From positions 1,490,501 through 1,554,500 of the forward strand of contig OX485805.1 of the NCBI GenBank assembly GCA_950295325.1: a DNA stretch of 64,000 nt, in the 5' to 3' direction. Positions 9,923 to 22,312 of this stretch are shown piece after piece (positions within the stretch are counted from its first letter, which is position 1; every line of letters begins with the position of its first letter). Position numbers and translations under genes: made by a program. Source of the stretch: Polytrichum commune (lineage: Eukaryota > Streptophyta > Polytrichopsida > Polytrichales > Polytrichaceae). The notes under the pieces are model-generated. The model was not told where the DNA came from. It ran no database searches and worked only from the letters and a program-made list of their open reading frames with translations.

Positions 9923-12900
9923 GTAATAGTTCTCATCGACTACATTTTCCATTCTTGCTAGGGTTTGCATTTGGGTTCTAGGGTTTTACAAACTGGAGGG
10001 CCCAAACTCATGGGCGCCCTTGAGTTCTTTTCTTTAGATTGTGGCTAAATTATTGTGTTCTTGTCTTTTTTCTTTTTTTTGTTTGATGCAATCATTGAGT
10101 TACATGTTAAGGATGAAAAAAATTATCCAATAACTTTCTCATTGGAAAGTAAACATAAATTTCCTATGTAATGAAGGCCTATATAATTCATGATTCATAT
10201 TTTGTATATGTAATGGAGGCATTTTTCACATTAAAGTGAAAAGCTTGGTATAAATACACAAGTCCATTTTCTAGCCCTGCATGAGTACATAGACATTTTT
10301 TTTTCTCTATAGTCTTCACGTATATAAGGGGTTAATTTCATAGTGACCCATGCACTTCATTTTCCAATTAAGAGCACCCCCCGGGCTAGCAAGTTTCTAT
10401 ATGAGTTGGGACTCCACATGGGGCTTGCTCCAACCACACGTGTTAACCATGTCAATCTAAACATTAATAAATATTGGTTTACATTTTATAATGTTTCCCC
10501 ACATGAATTTAGTTAGCTACCGGTGGTCAATGGTATTGTGTGATCAATACTCGGGCTGAGTATACCCAAATTGTAGGAGAAACCCAAAATATAAACCCAC
10601 AAATCTCAAACCCCACAAATGATTGATCCATAACTGCATAATGTTTTGACACATTTTCCACCATTCTAATGATATTTAATGATACAAGGAAACTTGGGGC
10701 ACTTGTCCCCATTCCATGAAGCCCTTGAAACGGTTACATATTACTAGTGTGGCTAAAGCTTGGCATATTTGGTGCCCTAAAATATGTCTAAGTAATACTA
10801 CCTACTGTAAGAAGTGAAGAGAGGAGGCCGCGCCAGTGGTTGGGGATGTGAATTAGGACGTGGTTTGGGACCTAACTAAGGATGCTGAGTCATCATTGCC
10901 GCCGTCCATAGATAAGCACCTGGCTGGTCTTCTTTCCTCGCACTCTTTTCCTGCACCACCTTCTGCTTCCTCCGTTCACAGATAGACAGGCACAGAAATC
11001 GTCACTCCGCTCCCCTCTCGCAATCCTAACAACGCTCCCCTCTTGTCTGCGATTCCAATGACCCTCATGGTGCCCGAAATGGTCCACTGTGCACGATTTG
11101 GTGGCGCTTTTAAGTGGTGACTGCCTTGTCAGGCCTTTTTTCCCATGCCCCAGGTCACTCTCTTGGCTCTCTCGTTGGAGAATTTGCATTCTGATGATTT
11201 CTGAGAGTGAGTGAAGTGTCTTTGTCTTTGTCATTGCCTGTGCTTGAAAAGACTGCTAGAGAGTAACTTCTACTTGAGAGCTTGTCTCTTCTTTTGCTGC
11301 TCCTGTGGCGGGGTGTTTGATGTGCCCTGTTTGCACTCGGTTTTAATATACTTCTCATGCTTTGTTTGTAATGGAGTTCCTGCGAGGCAGTCAGATGGAA
11401 TTTTGGCTTAGAGTAAGTATTTTGTGAGTGGTGAGCGTCGTTATGTATTATGCTGCCTGAGCTTTGATCTACTTCCCGCACCGCGGCAGTGAGGACGAAT
11501 ACCTGCTACAACTATTTTTCTGTAGGAATTAAGGATTTGGCGGAGTGCCTACTATGTGAGGCTTGGCCCGGACTTGCGCCTTCATCTGTTGGTTGCTTCA
11601 AAGTGAGCTCCTCCCTGCCATCTCCGACTGATCAAACATGGACCGAATGCATTGCACTTTGAGTTTCATCTCGGGCTTCAACGCTTGGCTTGGCCGAGGC
11701 AGACAATTACGAGTTTTGCTCAAGAGTGAGAGGATCTAGATGTGGAGGACTTTGAGACGTAGGGAGTGTGAGAAGTGCAAGTCTATCGAGAGTTTTTTCG
11801 TTGCATCAAGTTACACATCCGCTTACGGTAATCCAATGCCAAACATCCCCAATTTTGTAAGCCTCATAATTCATGTAAGCTCGTACTTCCTTTCTCATTA
11901 TTTTGGCATTTTGTACAAGGTTGAATCTTGTATTACAACATAGGTGGAAGTTGAGAAGGACTATATGTGTTGTGTCGTTGTCCTTTATTTGATCGAGATC
12001 CTTTGGACTGTCGTTATTTTTGGAGTGACAAGGGTTTCATTGATGCTCTCATCCTTTATGTTCACACATAGTTTGGGTTTTTCCTATCCTGCTATGTTTA
12101 AAGGAAGTGTCCTCCTTTTTCCAACGGTGTGCTATTCTACAAAAGGGAAACTTTCTTTCTGTCCTTTGGTGTGGTTTCCAGCCAAAAGTTTGCAATCATT
12201 ATCTTTGGTTTCAGACTGTATCTAAGAATTTCAACGCTGAGATTTTCTTGTATTTTGATCTCAAGAGATTTCTCTACATATGATGCTTAAAGGGGTCACA
12301 GTTGCATGCTTCTATGCTGAATGTCGAGGGAGCGCAAGTAGGTGTCATAGTAACATGTTAGTTGCTTCCTTTGCTAGCTTTGGGCACCCAAGCTTGGAGT
12401 TTTGTGCATTTTCTCTATTGTCATAATTTGCAAAAGGTTGAGCATTATGAATTGTAATATGTGGAGTTTATTATTGTTTTGCAAGGTTATGCGGTTCTAC
12501 AATATTGAACAGTGTAGTCAAGTCAATGCCAACTAGTTCAATCTCACATGCATCATGAAGAATCTTTAAATGGTTGAAATTTTAGCGTTTGGATATCGAT
12601 CTAAGTGGTGCCTCTTATTGTTGAGTGGGCAATGATACACATGAGAAATTCATATATTTTCTTCATTATGAAACTTGAAGGAATTCATAATCATCAGCTT
12701 AAGACAGTGTAGAACATCAAGATCATGGAAGTCTTTATGAATGTTGCATAAATGCAACTATTGGTCGATCTACAACAACATAAGTTATAGTTATTCTTGT
12801 AGAATTCAACACTGGTCTAAGACGTAGACTAGAAAATAAATTGTTTTGTCTACAATTGGAAAGACGTAGTTTGATATGTTGATTTACCAACTAAATGGTT

Positions 12901-15227
12901 ATGAGGATGAATATCGTTGTCATGAATGAAGTTCACTAATTTAACAAAACTTTTGGTAAGTGTCTACATCGTGTGATGTTTGCAAATTTTGAACAATGCC
13001 TAATTTGTATTCGTTCAAAGCAACTAGTCGTAATCCAGATCGTGCACAATTTTTGAGATTGAAATTTGCAAGTTCTAAATGGAGGGTGACTAGTTTATGA
13101 AGTATGGTGACTAGTTTATCAAGTGTCCAACCTCTATAGAAGTTCATGAGTCACCTTGAAGAATGAGCATTTTGACACCAAAGTGCTTACCTTGCTTATC
13201 ACCTATGTTATTAGAGAAATATTTACCCTAGAACACAAGGACTCTCAACTATTTTAATTTGAAAGTCAATGTTACTTGGATGTATTTTCTACAGATGAGT
13301 AGATAGGGTGGAATTTGTGTACTTGATTTCACAGAGCTGCCTAGCGAGACCGAAGAATAACAATCCCGTCTTGCATTTTGCTAGACCAAGCACCTTCATT
13401 TGATGTCTTTGAGAAATCTACAACATGAAATTCCAACAAATTTTGAATGAGAGATAACATTCTCCTGAGTAGCTTATGACATTTGGGAGTGAGTATATTC
13501 AAAAACAACAATTTGCATTGTTGAGGATAAAAGAACATCATGATACTCTACTATGAAGATTTGGAAAATGACATGTTTATGAAAATGTTGCGGTTTTCAC
13601 ACTTGCATTGAACACCTCTCAATCAAGTCGGTGAGGTTTTTGACAATTAGCCTTATTTTCAAGTTTGGAGGAACATGGGGTTGTAGTGACTTCCTAGAGT
13701 ATGATAAGAAGTTGAATAAAGGGTTCACTAATGATGAATAGAGAAAATAAAATATGAGATTATGAAAATTTTGTAAATTCTTTGACTTTTATTACAATAT
13801 GTCAAATATACCAGTGGCCATGTGTGCTCATTGCAATCCTTTTGTTGCTTGTGTGTTTAGGCTCACATTGAGCTAAACTGACGTGGGGCCAAGACTAATT
13901 TTTGTTGAGGAGAATATTCAAAAGTACTTCAAGGTGAGCTTACGACCACTTTTATGTCGAATGTTCAAGTAGTTTGCATGTGTGTTTTGTCATATGAGAG
14001 TATGTGAGTTGAGTTATCTATTATATTACTAGAACAAAGTCACAGTGAGATTTGTATTTGGTCAGCGACAAAATGTCGCAAAGTATGGTCATGTGTTTAA
14101 CCTTGTAGTGTGGATGACGGGTGTCATCCATGCATCAAGTTTTGTGATCCACAAATCGCATATGCCTTACTTTACTCTCCAATAATCAATTCTTACGTCC
14201 TGGATGTGAGGATGTTGGGGCTAAACTCAAAAATATTCATTTTATGCTAACTATAATCCTTTTTTCATTTCTAAAAGCTATGTCCAATAAATAGAATAGG
14301 GTACCTCATATTATTTAGAGGCATAATAAAGTTATGGATACAACAAAAAAACAAGTTCATAAGTTCTAAAGTAACATAGGGTTATGATTACAAGGGGGAA
14401 GGCCTATAAATATTTTACGTGGATATAGGATGTTTGGTGATTGGGATGCATTGGTATTGGTTGATGAATTGTATTAGGCTCATTTAGTAATCCTTATGGA
14501 TAATTTGTATACCCTCCCTACTTTGCATGTTTTCTGGCTACTCTGTGGTGAAAACCAATCAATTTCAATGACATACTGTCCAAAACCTTGTCCTTAAATT
14601 GAATGTTTGTAATTATGTTCTTTGAAGTCCTAAGACACGGATTTTTTTTCCCATTCCTATTTTACTCGACATATTATTGTACAAAAAAATACAACCAAAT
14701 GCAACCAAATTCATTATGCATGCGAAGCCGCATGTGTAGCAACTTGTCTACTTGTAGCTTCGATGGAACTCTATACTGCATCATTTATTTAAGTATCAAT
14801 AATGCAATCAATACTGAAATCAACATACATGGCTTATTGTTCAAATTGTTTTGGGTGATCTTTGCATTTTATGCTTGCATAATACTTGATTCCTATAACT
14901 TCACCATAGTAGATGAGAGTAGGGTATAAGTTTCTTGTTCTAACACTATGTTTTATTGATTGTATGTGGATGTTGCCTATGGCACTCAAAAATTTCCTAT
15001 GTTAGTCATTGTTAATGATTGGTGATGCCCACAATGAGTTTTTGAATTGCATGGGAACTCCCACAAAATATTTCCCCAACCAATATAATTGAGCCCACAC
15101 AAAAACATGTGGCCATGTTATTTATGTTGGGAGAATAGGAGGAGTGGATATTCAATTATGAGCAAAATTAGATGAAGGGAACAAATCAAGCGTTTTTGTT
15201 TTTTTTGTTTTGTTTTTGGTTGGTTTG

Positions 15228-15229
<2 letters not shown>
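9923..15229. other. Long gene-free stretch upstream of the NLR gene
   Basis: No frame longer than about 115 codons was found and none is recognisable. The higher-GC part at about 10820-11750 could hold untranslated exons or a promoter for the NLR gene, but no signal proves this. Short frames at 10893-11234 minus, 11155-11481 minus and 14603-14929 plus look like chance. Confidence 0.4.

Positions 15230-15265
<36 letters not shown>
15230..15265. repeat. (GT)n microsatellite
   Basis: About 18 perfect GT units lie roughly 200 bp upstream of the NLR start codon. Confidence 0.95.
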
Positions 15266-15267
<2 letters not shown>

Positions 15268-15465
15268 ACTGTCCATCTCTCTTTTAGGGCTTAGCCTAGA
15301 TCAAGAATTCTCAATTAGGATGAATTTTACAATTGATTTGCAGAGGTGTTTAAAAAAAATTGTTCATAGTAAGTGAAATTGGGAGTATGGATTTTGCGTA
15401 TGTTAACACAAGTCATAGAATGAAATGTTGATAAAACTGATGTAATATGTAGGTTTTATTCCGTC

Positions 15466-18400
15466 ATGGCCATCGAGCTTGGGCAATTATTGGTGAAGCA
15501 ACTTTCAATGCTATGGCGGTTCATCATCACTTGCTTCGTATACTTCTTGACACTTGTTCACAAACACAAACCGCATCGATGTGAGTTTTCAGAATTTTTG
15601 GAATGGAAAAAGGAAGAAATGATCAAAATGCAAACTATTCTCCGACGAGATGATGTGTTGAATAAGCGGCAATGCACAAATCTTGTCACAAAGCTTTCTA
15701 CGACCGTGCATAGTATTATTGAGATGATCACATCCATCAAACAACCCTTCGAAGTAAGGATTGTGGTGATGGAGTTGCATCGTATTATACAAAAAGCGGG
15801 AGCATTGGTGAATGAATGTGGAAGTGGAGATTGGTGCCATGCAGCTCTTTTCCAATTAAACAACAAAGAGGCTTTTCGGGAAGTCGTTTTTGATTTGAAG
15901 TGTTGTTGGGAGGCACTGCATGAGATATACTTGACAAACCACCCGAATCCACAAAACTACACAATGTGCAAGGATTTGAATGTGGCTACCTTGAAGGAAG
16001 TTGAAGGCGATGAACAAGACTTGCAGAAGAAGCTTGAAAGTGCACTTGAAGACTCCAAAGAACACAATTTAGCAAAGCATTTGCTGAAGAGATTGAAATG
16101 TGATTTGCAACAAGTGAGAGGTGGAGAACTAGATGCTTTGGAAATACCTAAAGACTTTCCAAAATCTACGCTTGTGAAACAAGTGGGTGGTGGTGTGTTT
16201 GGAACAGTGTACAAATCAAAATGGTTGGGATTACCAAGTGCAACAAAGATGATGGCGGTTCCAGATGATTGTTCCGGTTTTCGCAAAGAAGTGGGGATAT
16301 TGGCAAGCTTGAGCCACCCGAACCTCATCAAATATTTTTGTTGTGGAATAGACGAAGAACGTAATGAGTTACATTTGGTGATGGAGTTGATGGACATGAG
16401 TTTGACAAAAATGTTGGAGAAGCTCAACAAGGCACTCTTACCATACGTTGTTGCAATTGATGTTATGCTTCAAATTGGAAGCGGCATGTGGTATCTTCAT
16501 GACATGCATGTCGCCCATCTCGATTTAAAGCCAGACAATGTGCTTTTAAGCTCCATGACCATTGATGGAGCAGAGGATACAAGCCCTTACCATTGTAATG
16601 TCAAATTGATTAATTATGGCACTTCCAAAATGGAATTTCAAAGCAAACCGCAAATACAAAAGCATAAATATATTGTTGGTACACCAAGGTATATGGCACC
16701 TGAGGTAAGGGAAAAAAACTTGGCTTGTATGGCATGTCCTTTCCAAGCGGATGTATGGTCTTTTGGTATGACATGTTCAGAGATCCTTTCGGGCAAGGTG
16801 CCATTTCATCACACAGATGATATGAGAGAAATTCATCAAAAAATAAAGACGGGTGAAAGGCCGGAGCTACCTATCAATTGTGGGGAGCTTACCAAACTGA
16901 TTGAGGAATGTTGGAGGGAGGACCCCTTACAAAGGCCAACATTCTCCGATATTTGCAAAAGACTCATAGGCTTGAAGAAGATGTTCATGAAGGGAACATA
17001 TTTGAGTAATATGGTTCCGCAGTACGATGGAGTTAGGATTTTTCTTCGAAAGATGTTAGGAACACTGAAAGTTTGCAAAGAAAAACCAAATCATGATAGT
17101 GAGAAGGTAAATGTCACTTCCATTACAATGCGCTCACTAGTTGGTTTATTCTCAATTTATTAATTGCTTTGATTTATTATTTTGGATGGTTGAAATTGAA
17201 GATGTTTTTTTGGTCGCAAGGTACATTAGTGTTTATTGACATACTTATGTGTTGTACATATAGGTGTTTGATGGAACATTATTAAATGATCCAACGGTGG
17301 TTAGTCTCGAGAACAACCTTGCAAGAGTGAAACATCACCTCAAAGAAGTGAATACCTTGGGTATTGTCGGTATGGGTGGAATAGGGAAGACCACATTGGC
17401 GAAGGCCATATTTGATGATGTGAAGTCCACATACGATGCATCATGCTTTGTGGGGCAGTTGAAAAGAAGGAGTTTGCTTGATATTCTACGTGAAATTTTT
17501 TCAAAATTTGGCGTGGACAAAGAAGTCAAGGGTTTGGTGCATGCGCACAAGTTGATGGAAGAATTGTTGAACAAAAAGAAAGTCCTTTTGATCTTGGACG
17601 ATATTAAGGATGAAGCTCAAGTGGACGACATTATACCAACGATCATTTTAGATCGGAGCAAGGGTACCACACTCATTATAACAACTCGTAATTGGGGTGC
17701 TATCAGAAATCGTGTGAGGGCGAGTGGTACAAGATTTGATGTGAGCAAGTTAGATGATGATGCAGCAAAAACTCTCTTCAACATTCATTCTTCTTGGGAA
17801 GCATCTCATTTATCACAAGAATTTAATGATATACGCGACATAATTGTGGAAGCTTGCAAGGGCTTGCCTTTGAGTTTGAAAGTCGTGGGGGCATACTTAC
17901 GTGGAAAAGGAAAGTTGCGAAGTTGGGAACGTGCATTGCAAAGGATGAAAAGGGGAAGAAATTTGGACGGGGAGGATGATGAGATATGGAATACCTTGAG
18001 AGTAAGCTTCGATGATGGTTTAACTCAAGAAGAAAAAAATATGTTCTTGGACATAGCTTGCTTCTTTGGTGGAGATGTGCATCATAGTGGCATGTCGAAA
18101 GATAGAGCCCTACGCATGTGGGCCGATAACAACATCCCTCCAATTTCTGCATTGAACAATTTGGTCCTTCGAGCATTGGTAACCGTAGAAATTGATGGTG
18201 ACGGTGATGAAATATTGCAAATGCACGACCACTTGCGTGCCATGGGACAAATGATTGCTGAGAAAGAATTTACGGGTACTCGAATTTGGAACACAAATGG
18301 ACTTACAAGCTGCTTGGTATTCTACTAACGTTGGCTATATTAAGACATTGTTTTATGTATTCTAATTGTAAATGATTTCTTTAAACATTTGGCTTGATGG

Positions 18401-21400
18401 AAAATCTTCAATTTAGAATGACATTGTGAGTGGGTATTGGGTAAAGTTTTAGGATGCTATAGATGCTTAGCACAAATTTATGTCATGTACTAGTAGTTGG
18501 AAAATTCTACACAAGTATAATATGCTAATACTTTCACATACTCTTAAAAACAGGATGTGGGTAAACTTCAAGGTTGTTTTTACTTTGGCAATGGCATAAA
18601 CCACGATCTATTTCAAGTTCCACAAATCCAAAATGGTGATCTGAGCGATCTTCGCCTATTGGGATTTCATGCCGAAGACATGAAGATCTCAAATATCATC
18701 AACAACATAGACTACATTTGTTCACTTGCTACACGCTCTTTCAACTTGAAATGCTTCATGATAGACTTAATATCATTAACTTGGGATGAGATGAGATCAC
18801 GGATTGGGGATGACAAGAGTTTGAAGACTTGTGGAGATCTATTAACAAATGCACAGCTTTGGAAATCTTTTGAAAAATTACAAGTATTACAATTGGGAGG
18901 ATGTTCATTCCTAAATCAATTACCCAAAGAAATGTTTTCAATCACCACTTTAATGGAAGTAGATTTAGAAGGTTGTTCAAATTTGACAACAATACCGGAT
19001 GGATTGGGGAACTTGAGTTCTTTGACAACCCTTGATTTGATAAATTGTACGAATTTGATAACAATACCGAAGGGATTGGGGAACTTAAGTTCTTTGACAA
19101 CCCTTACTTTGAGTTGGTGTACGAGGTTGACAACGATACCGGAGGGATTGGGGAACTTGAGTTCTTTGATAACCCTTGATTTGACAGAGTGCGCGAGCTT
19201 GACAATGATACCGGAGGGATTGGGGAACTTGAGTTCTTTGAGAACCCTTCTTTTGACAGGGTGTACGAGCTTGACAATGATACCGGAGGGATTGGGAAAC
19301 TTGAGTTCTTTGATAACGCTTGATTTGACAGAGTGTGTGAGCTTGACAACGATACCGGAGGGATTGGGGAACCTGAGTTATTTGACAACCCTTCATTTCC
19401 GAGGGTGTACGAGCTTGACAACGATACCAAAGGGGTTGGGGAACTTGAGTTATTTGACAACCCTTGATTTGAAATGGTGTACGAGCTTGACAACGATACC
19501 GGAGGGATTGGGGAACTTGAGTTCTTTGAGAACCCTTTATTTGACTGGGTGTGCGAGCTTGACAATGATACCAGAGAGATTTGGGAACTTGAGGTCTTTG
19601 AGAACCCTTGATTTGAGCTGTTGTACGAGATTGGCAACGATGCCTGAGGGATTGGGGAACTTGAGTTCTTTGACAACTCTTGATTTGGCAGGGTGTATGA
19701 GCTTGACAACAATACCGAAGGGATTGAGGAACTTGAGTTCTTTGACAACTCTTGATTTGACAGGATGTACGAGCTTGACAACAATGTGGAAAAGTTTGGC
19801 AATAGATGATATAAATGCATTTGAGGAACATTGTATGGATGTATCATCAAATGATCCAGGTTCGAGTGTCAATTTGTCCCCTTCACATCAAGAAGTGAAC
19901 ATTGAAGAGTTGCCAATAGTTGGGAGAAAATTGTTTGGATTCCACTATACTCTGAACTTTTTAATTTTGATTGGAGGGAGACTTCTTGGTCATTCTATGG
20001 CAACCGTTTTATTTGCCCTCGTTATAAAAGAAGTTTTGAAAATCACAATTAAAGTGACTTTATTTTCCGCCATCACCTCATCCATGATGGAGATTACAGC
20101 TTTTGGTCTCTTGAATTTGATCCCATATTGGATTCATAGGAGACATCATAAAGATTTATGTATCGGTAAATGTGGTGGTTATTTATTTTGTGAGAGAGTT
20201 GGGTTATGCATGTCTATGATTTACGTGCAAGTTTGTTCATTATGGGTGTGGTCGCTGGTGTGTCTATGCCATCAACTACCCAATCCACACTTATGGAGCA
20301 TACTTTCCCTCAGTTTTATATGGTTTTTTGTGGTGCTGCTTGAGTTCAACAAAATTGAATGGAAATGTAGACTTTGGTCTATGTTGAAACTTGTGCTCCA
20401 AGGGAAGACATACATAATAGCTGATTACACAAGAGAAGTAGTTCCAGACTTGGCTCCTTGTAATCCATTCGCAGATGTTGTGAATTCCCAGGATGTTGAT
20501 AAGTTCATCACTCCGCAAGGACAAGGCTTGGACAATTTATGGTTTCCGATGCATTGTGAGGAGCAGGTGTGGAAAGAAGATATACACAAACATTTCGAGA
20601 AATATGGTCATTTGAAACACCGAGTTTTGTATCCAATCAAGACCAATCAACGACGTATTTTCTTAATCGGTTCTGGGTGGGTGGAAGTGGAAGTGCTTGA
20701 AGATGACAATTTCAGGTTCCAAAGCTCAGTTAGAGGCCGCATAGTGCAATACTTCTATGCTACCTTATCTCCTCAGCAATGTTCAACACTCTTGGCTCTA
20801 CTTGCCATGTGGGAAGACTCACCAAACTTGGGTGTTTTGGAAAACTTTGTTCAAAGAAGTGATGGCATTTATTGTCACTGTATGGATCTCCAATCCATGG
20901 TTGAGTCTTTGTTCGAATGCACCGATTTTATGGTCGTCATGCTTCAAAACCCAATCAAATTCCACATCGGTGCGAAATGTACAAGGGAACAGAGTCCTAC
21001 CTACCTCATCGCGTTTATTGCACAGATCCTCACAGGTGTAGGCACTTATTTTCAATTGAAGGATAGCTACAACAATGTGGCAATTGTGCTCACTAGCTTG
21101 GGTATTTTGGTTGCAATGGGGGCAATTACGAGCCCAAGCATATTGTTGTTGGAGAAAATTTTGGTTTATAATGTGTTATGGTGTTTTCGATTGGGGTCGC
21201 AACGATTGTTGCGCCTTTATTTACAATTGAAGATATGGAATTGTTTCTTGGCATTCTGTGATGAGTTCAAACCAGTGCTCCACCGGGCGAATGCAGAATC
21301 TGAGCTTATAACATTATTCAATTGTAGCCATGGATCACCGACTGGTGATTTTGATAGACCAGATTGGTCAGAGGTTGAGGCAGATCAAACTCCATATGTG

Positions 21401-21886
21401 GCAAACGCAAGTGCAAAAACAAATGTATTGACGAGCAAATCTGGCGAGATTCTTGAATATCGACAGGCCTCTAATTATAGAGCCCCTGATTATAGAGCCT
21501 TTGAGCTCAAATGTCGAAGGACAGTGTATGCTGAAAGCACGTACGACGGTGATGTGCTCGAGACACAACTCAGGATTGACGGTGAAGATTTCAAGGAATA
21601 CAGATGGAGTGAGGATAGCTACTTTCTGTTCGTCTATTTGATGATCAAATGGAGCCGAAGAGAGTTTGGCGTGATTCGTAGCTCGCGACATTTGATGTGC
21701 AGACGATACTATCATGTGTTCAATGTGCACGAGTTGGCGGGACACATAGCAAAACACAGATTAACAAAATATAAAAAGTTGTTGGACGAGTCTGTTGACG
21801 TGATGACAAGGAGGACAGTTCCCAGGGAGAATGCAAAACTTGATCCTGCAAACAAAGGAGAGATGGTTGCTGGATATCATGTGTGA
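15466..21886 (+). CDS. Kinase-like NB-ARC LRR immune receptor (moss kinase-NBS-LRR class) with membrane-type C-terminal extension
   Basis: Three exons join in phase 0: 15466-17106, 17264-18316 and 18554-21886, giving about 2008 residues. Introns are gtaaat...tatag and gtattc...acag. Residues 1-200 contain a hydrophobic stretch (8-30) and a helical region like the N-terminus of plant MLKL-type proteins. The kinase-like domain (about 235-510) has the glycine loop GGGVFGTVY (241-249), Lys261, HLD at 351-353 and MAPE. The DFG motif is NYG (383-385), so metal binding is probably lost. NB-ARC: P-loop GMGGIGKTT (583-591), LILDDI, GLPL and MHD (about 866). Leucine-rich repeats run from about 997 to 1311. 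The last 700 residues, with hydrophobic segments near 1359-1425, 1454-1497 and 1712-1780, are not recognised. The expected role is intracellular or membrane-associated pathogen sensing. The frame is intact throughout. Confidence 0.92.
17119..17154. repeat. 36-bp sequence shared with 22392-22427
   Basis: TCCATTACAATGCGCTCACT and the following 16 bases, just inside intron 1 of the NLR gene, recur at 22392-22427 with a single mismatch. The downstream copy lies in an exon-like segment on the minus strand (reading ENKSTSERIVMD). Confidence 0.85.
18955..19795 (+). repeat. 72-bp coding repeats: eleven near-identical 24-residue LRRs
   Basis: Units follow the pattern C(T/A)SLTTIPEGLGNLSSLTTL and are nearly identical at the DNA level (ggattggggaacttgagttc core), with most changes at the solvent-exposed positions before each Cys. 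Because 72 is a multiple of three, antisense frames also stay open here. The homogeneity indicates recent expansion by unequal exchange or gene conversion. Confidence 0.95.
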
Positions 21887-22312
21887 CAATTTCAGCAGTC
21901 ACATGCATGAGTCCATGCTAGGAAGCACACCCAACACATGCAATCATTTTGCATTAGAATCTAAGTGCTATGTTGATTAGAGTGATTTTCATGACTAGTC
22001 ATATAACATTATTTTTAAAATTTTGAAGAATCTAAGGTAGCTCAAACTGAAAGGTCTCAAGTGACCTTAAGAATTATAGATGACTAGATGGACAACCAAA
22101 AGAATGTTGTTTTAGTATCTTGACCCAAAGCACCAAGATATTACAAGTGTAATTTACACATCAATAAAGAGGCTCGGGGGTGAGAGGAAATCATCAGTTA
22201 TGTGACTTCCTTCTCTATGGTTGGGTGGAGAGCCTTTCTCAAACTTCTCTTACTATCTCGATTGCTAACATAACACTATATTAGGTAATTTTGGATTTTT
22301 CATCCTCTTAAA

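Noticed and set aside
10893-11481. Overlapping minus-strand frames near 10.9-11.5 kb
   Set aside because: No motifs, no splice context and two frames open at once. The locally higher GC content explains them.
15957-16430. 157-codon minus-strand frame inside the NLR kinase exon
   Set aside because: The plus strand encodes conserved kinase motifs here; the antisense frame has none.
19085-19850. Two long antisense frames (248 codons each) opposite the LRR region
   Set aside because: The 72-bp coding repeat is a multiple of three, so antisense frames stay open by periodicity. The predicted peptides are simple mirror repeats with no independent support.
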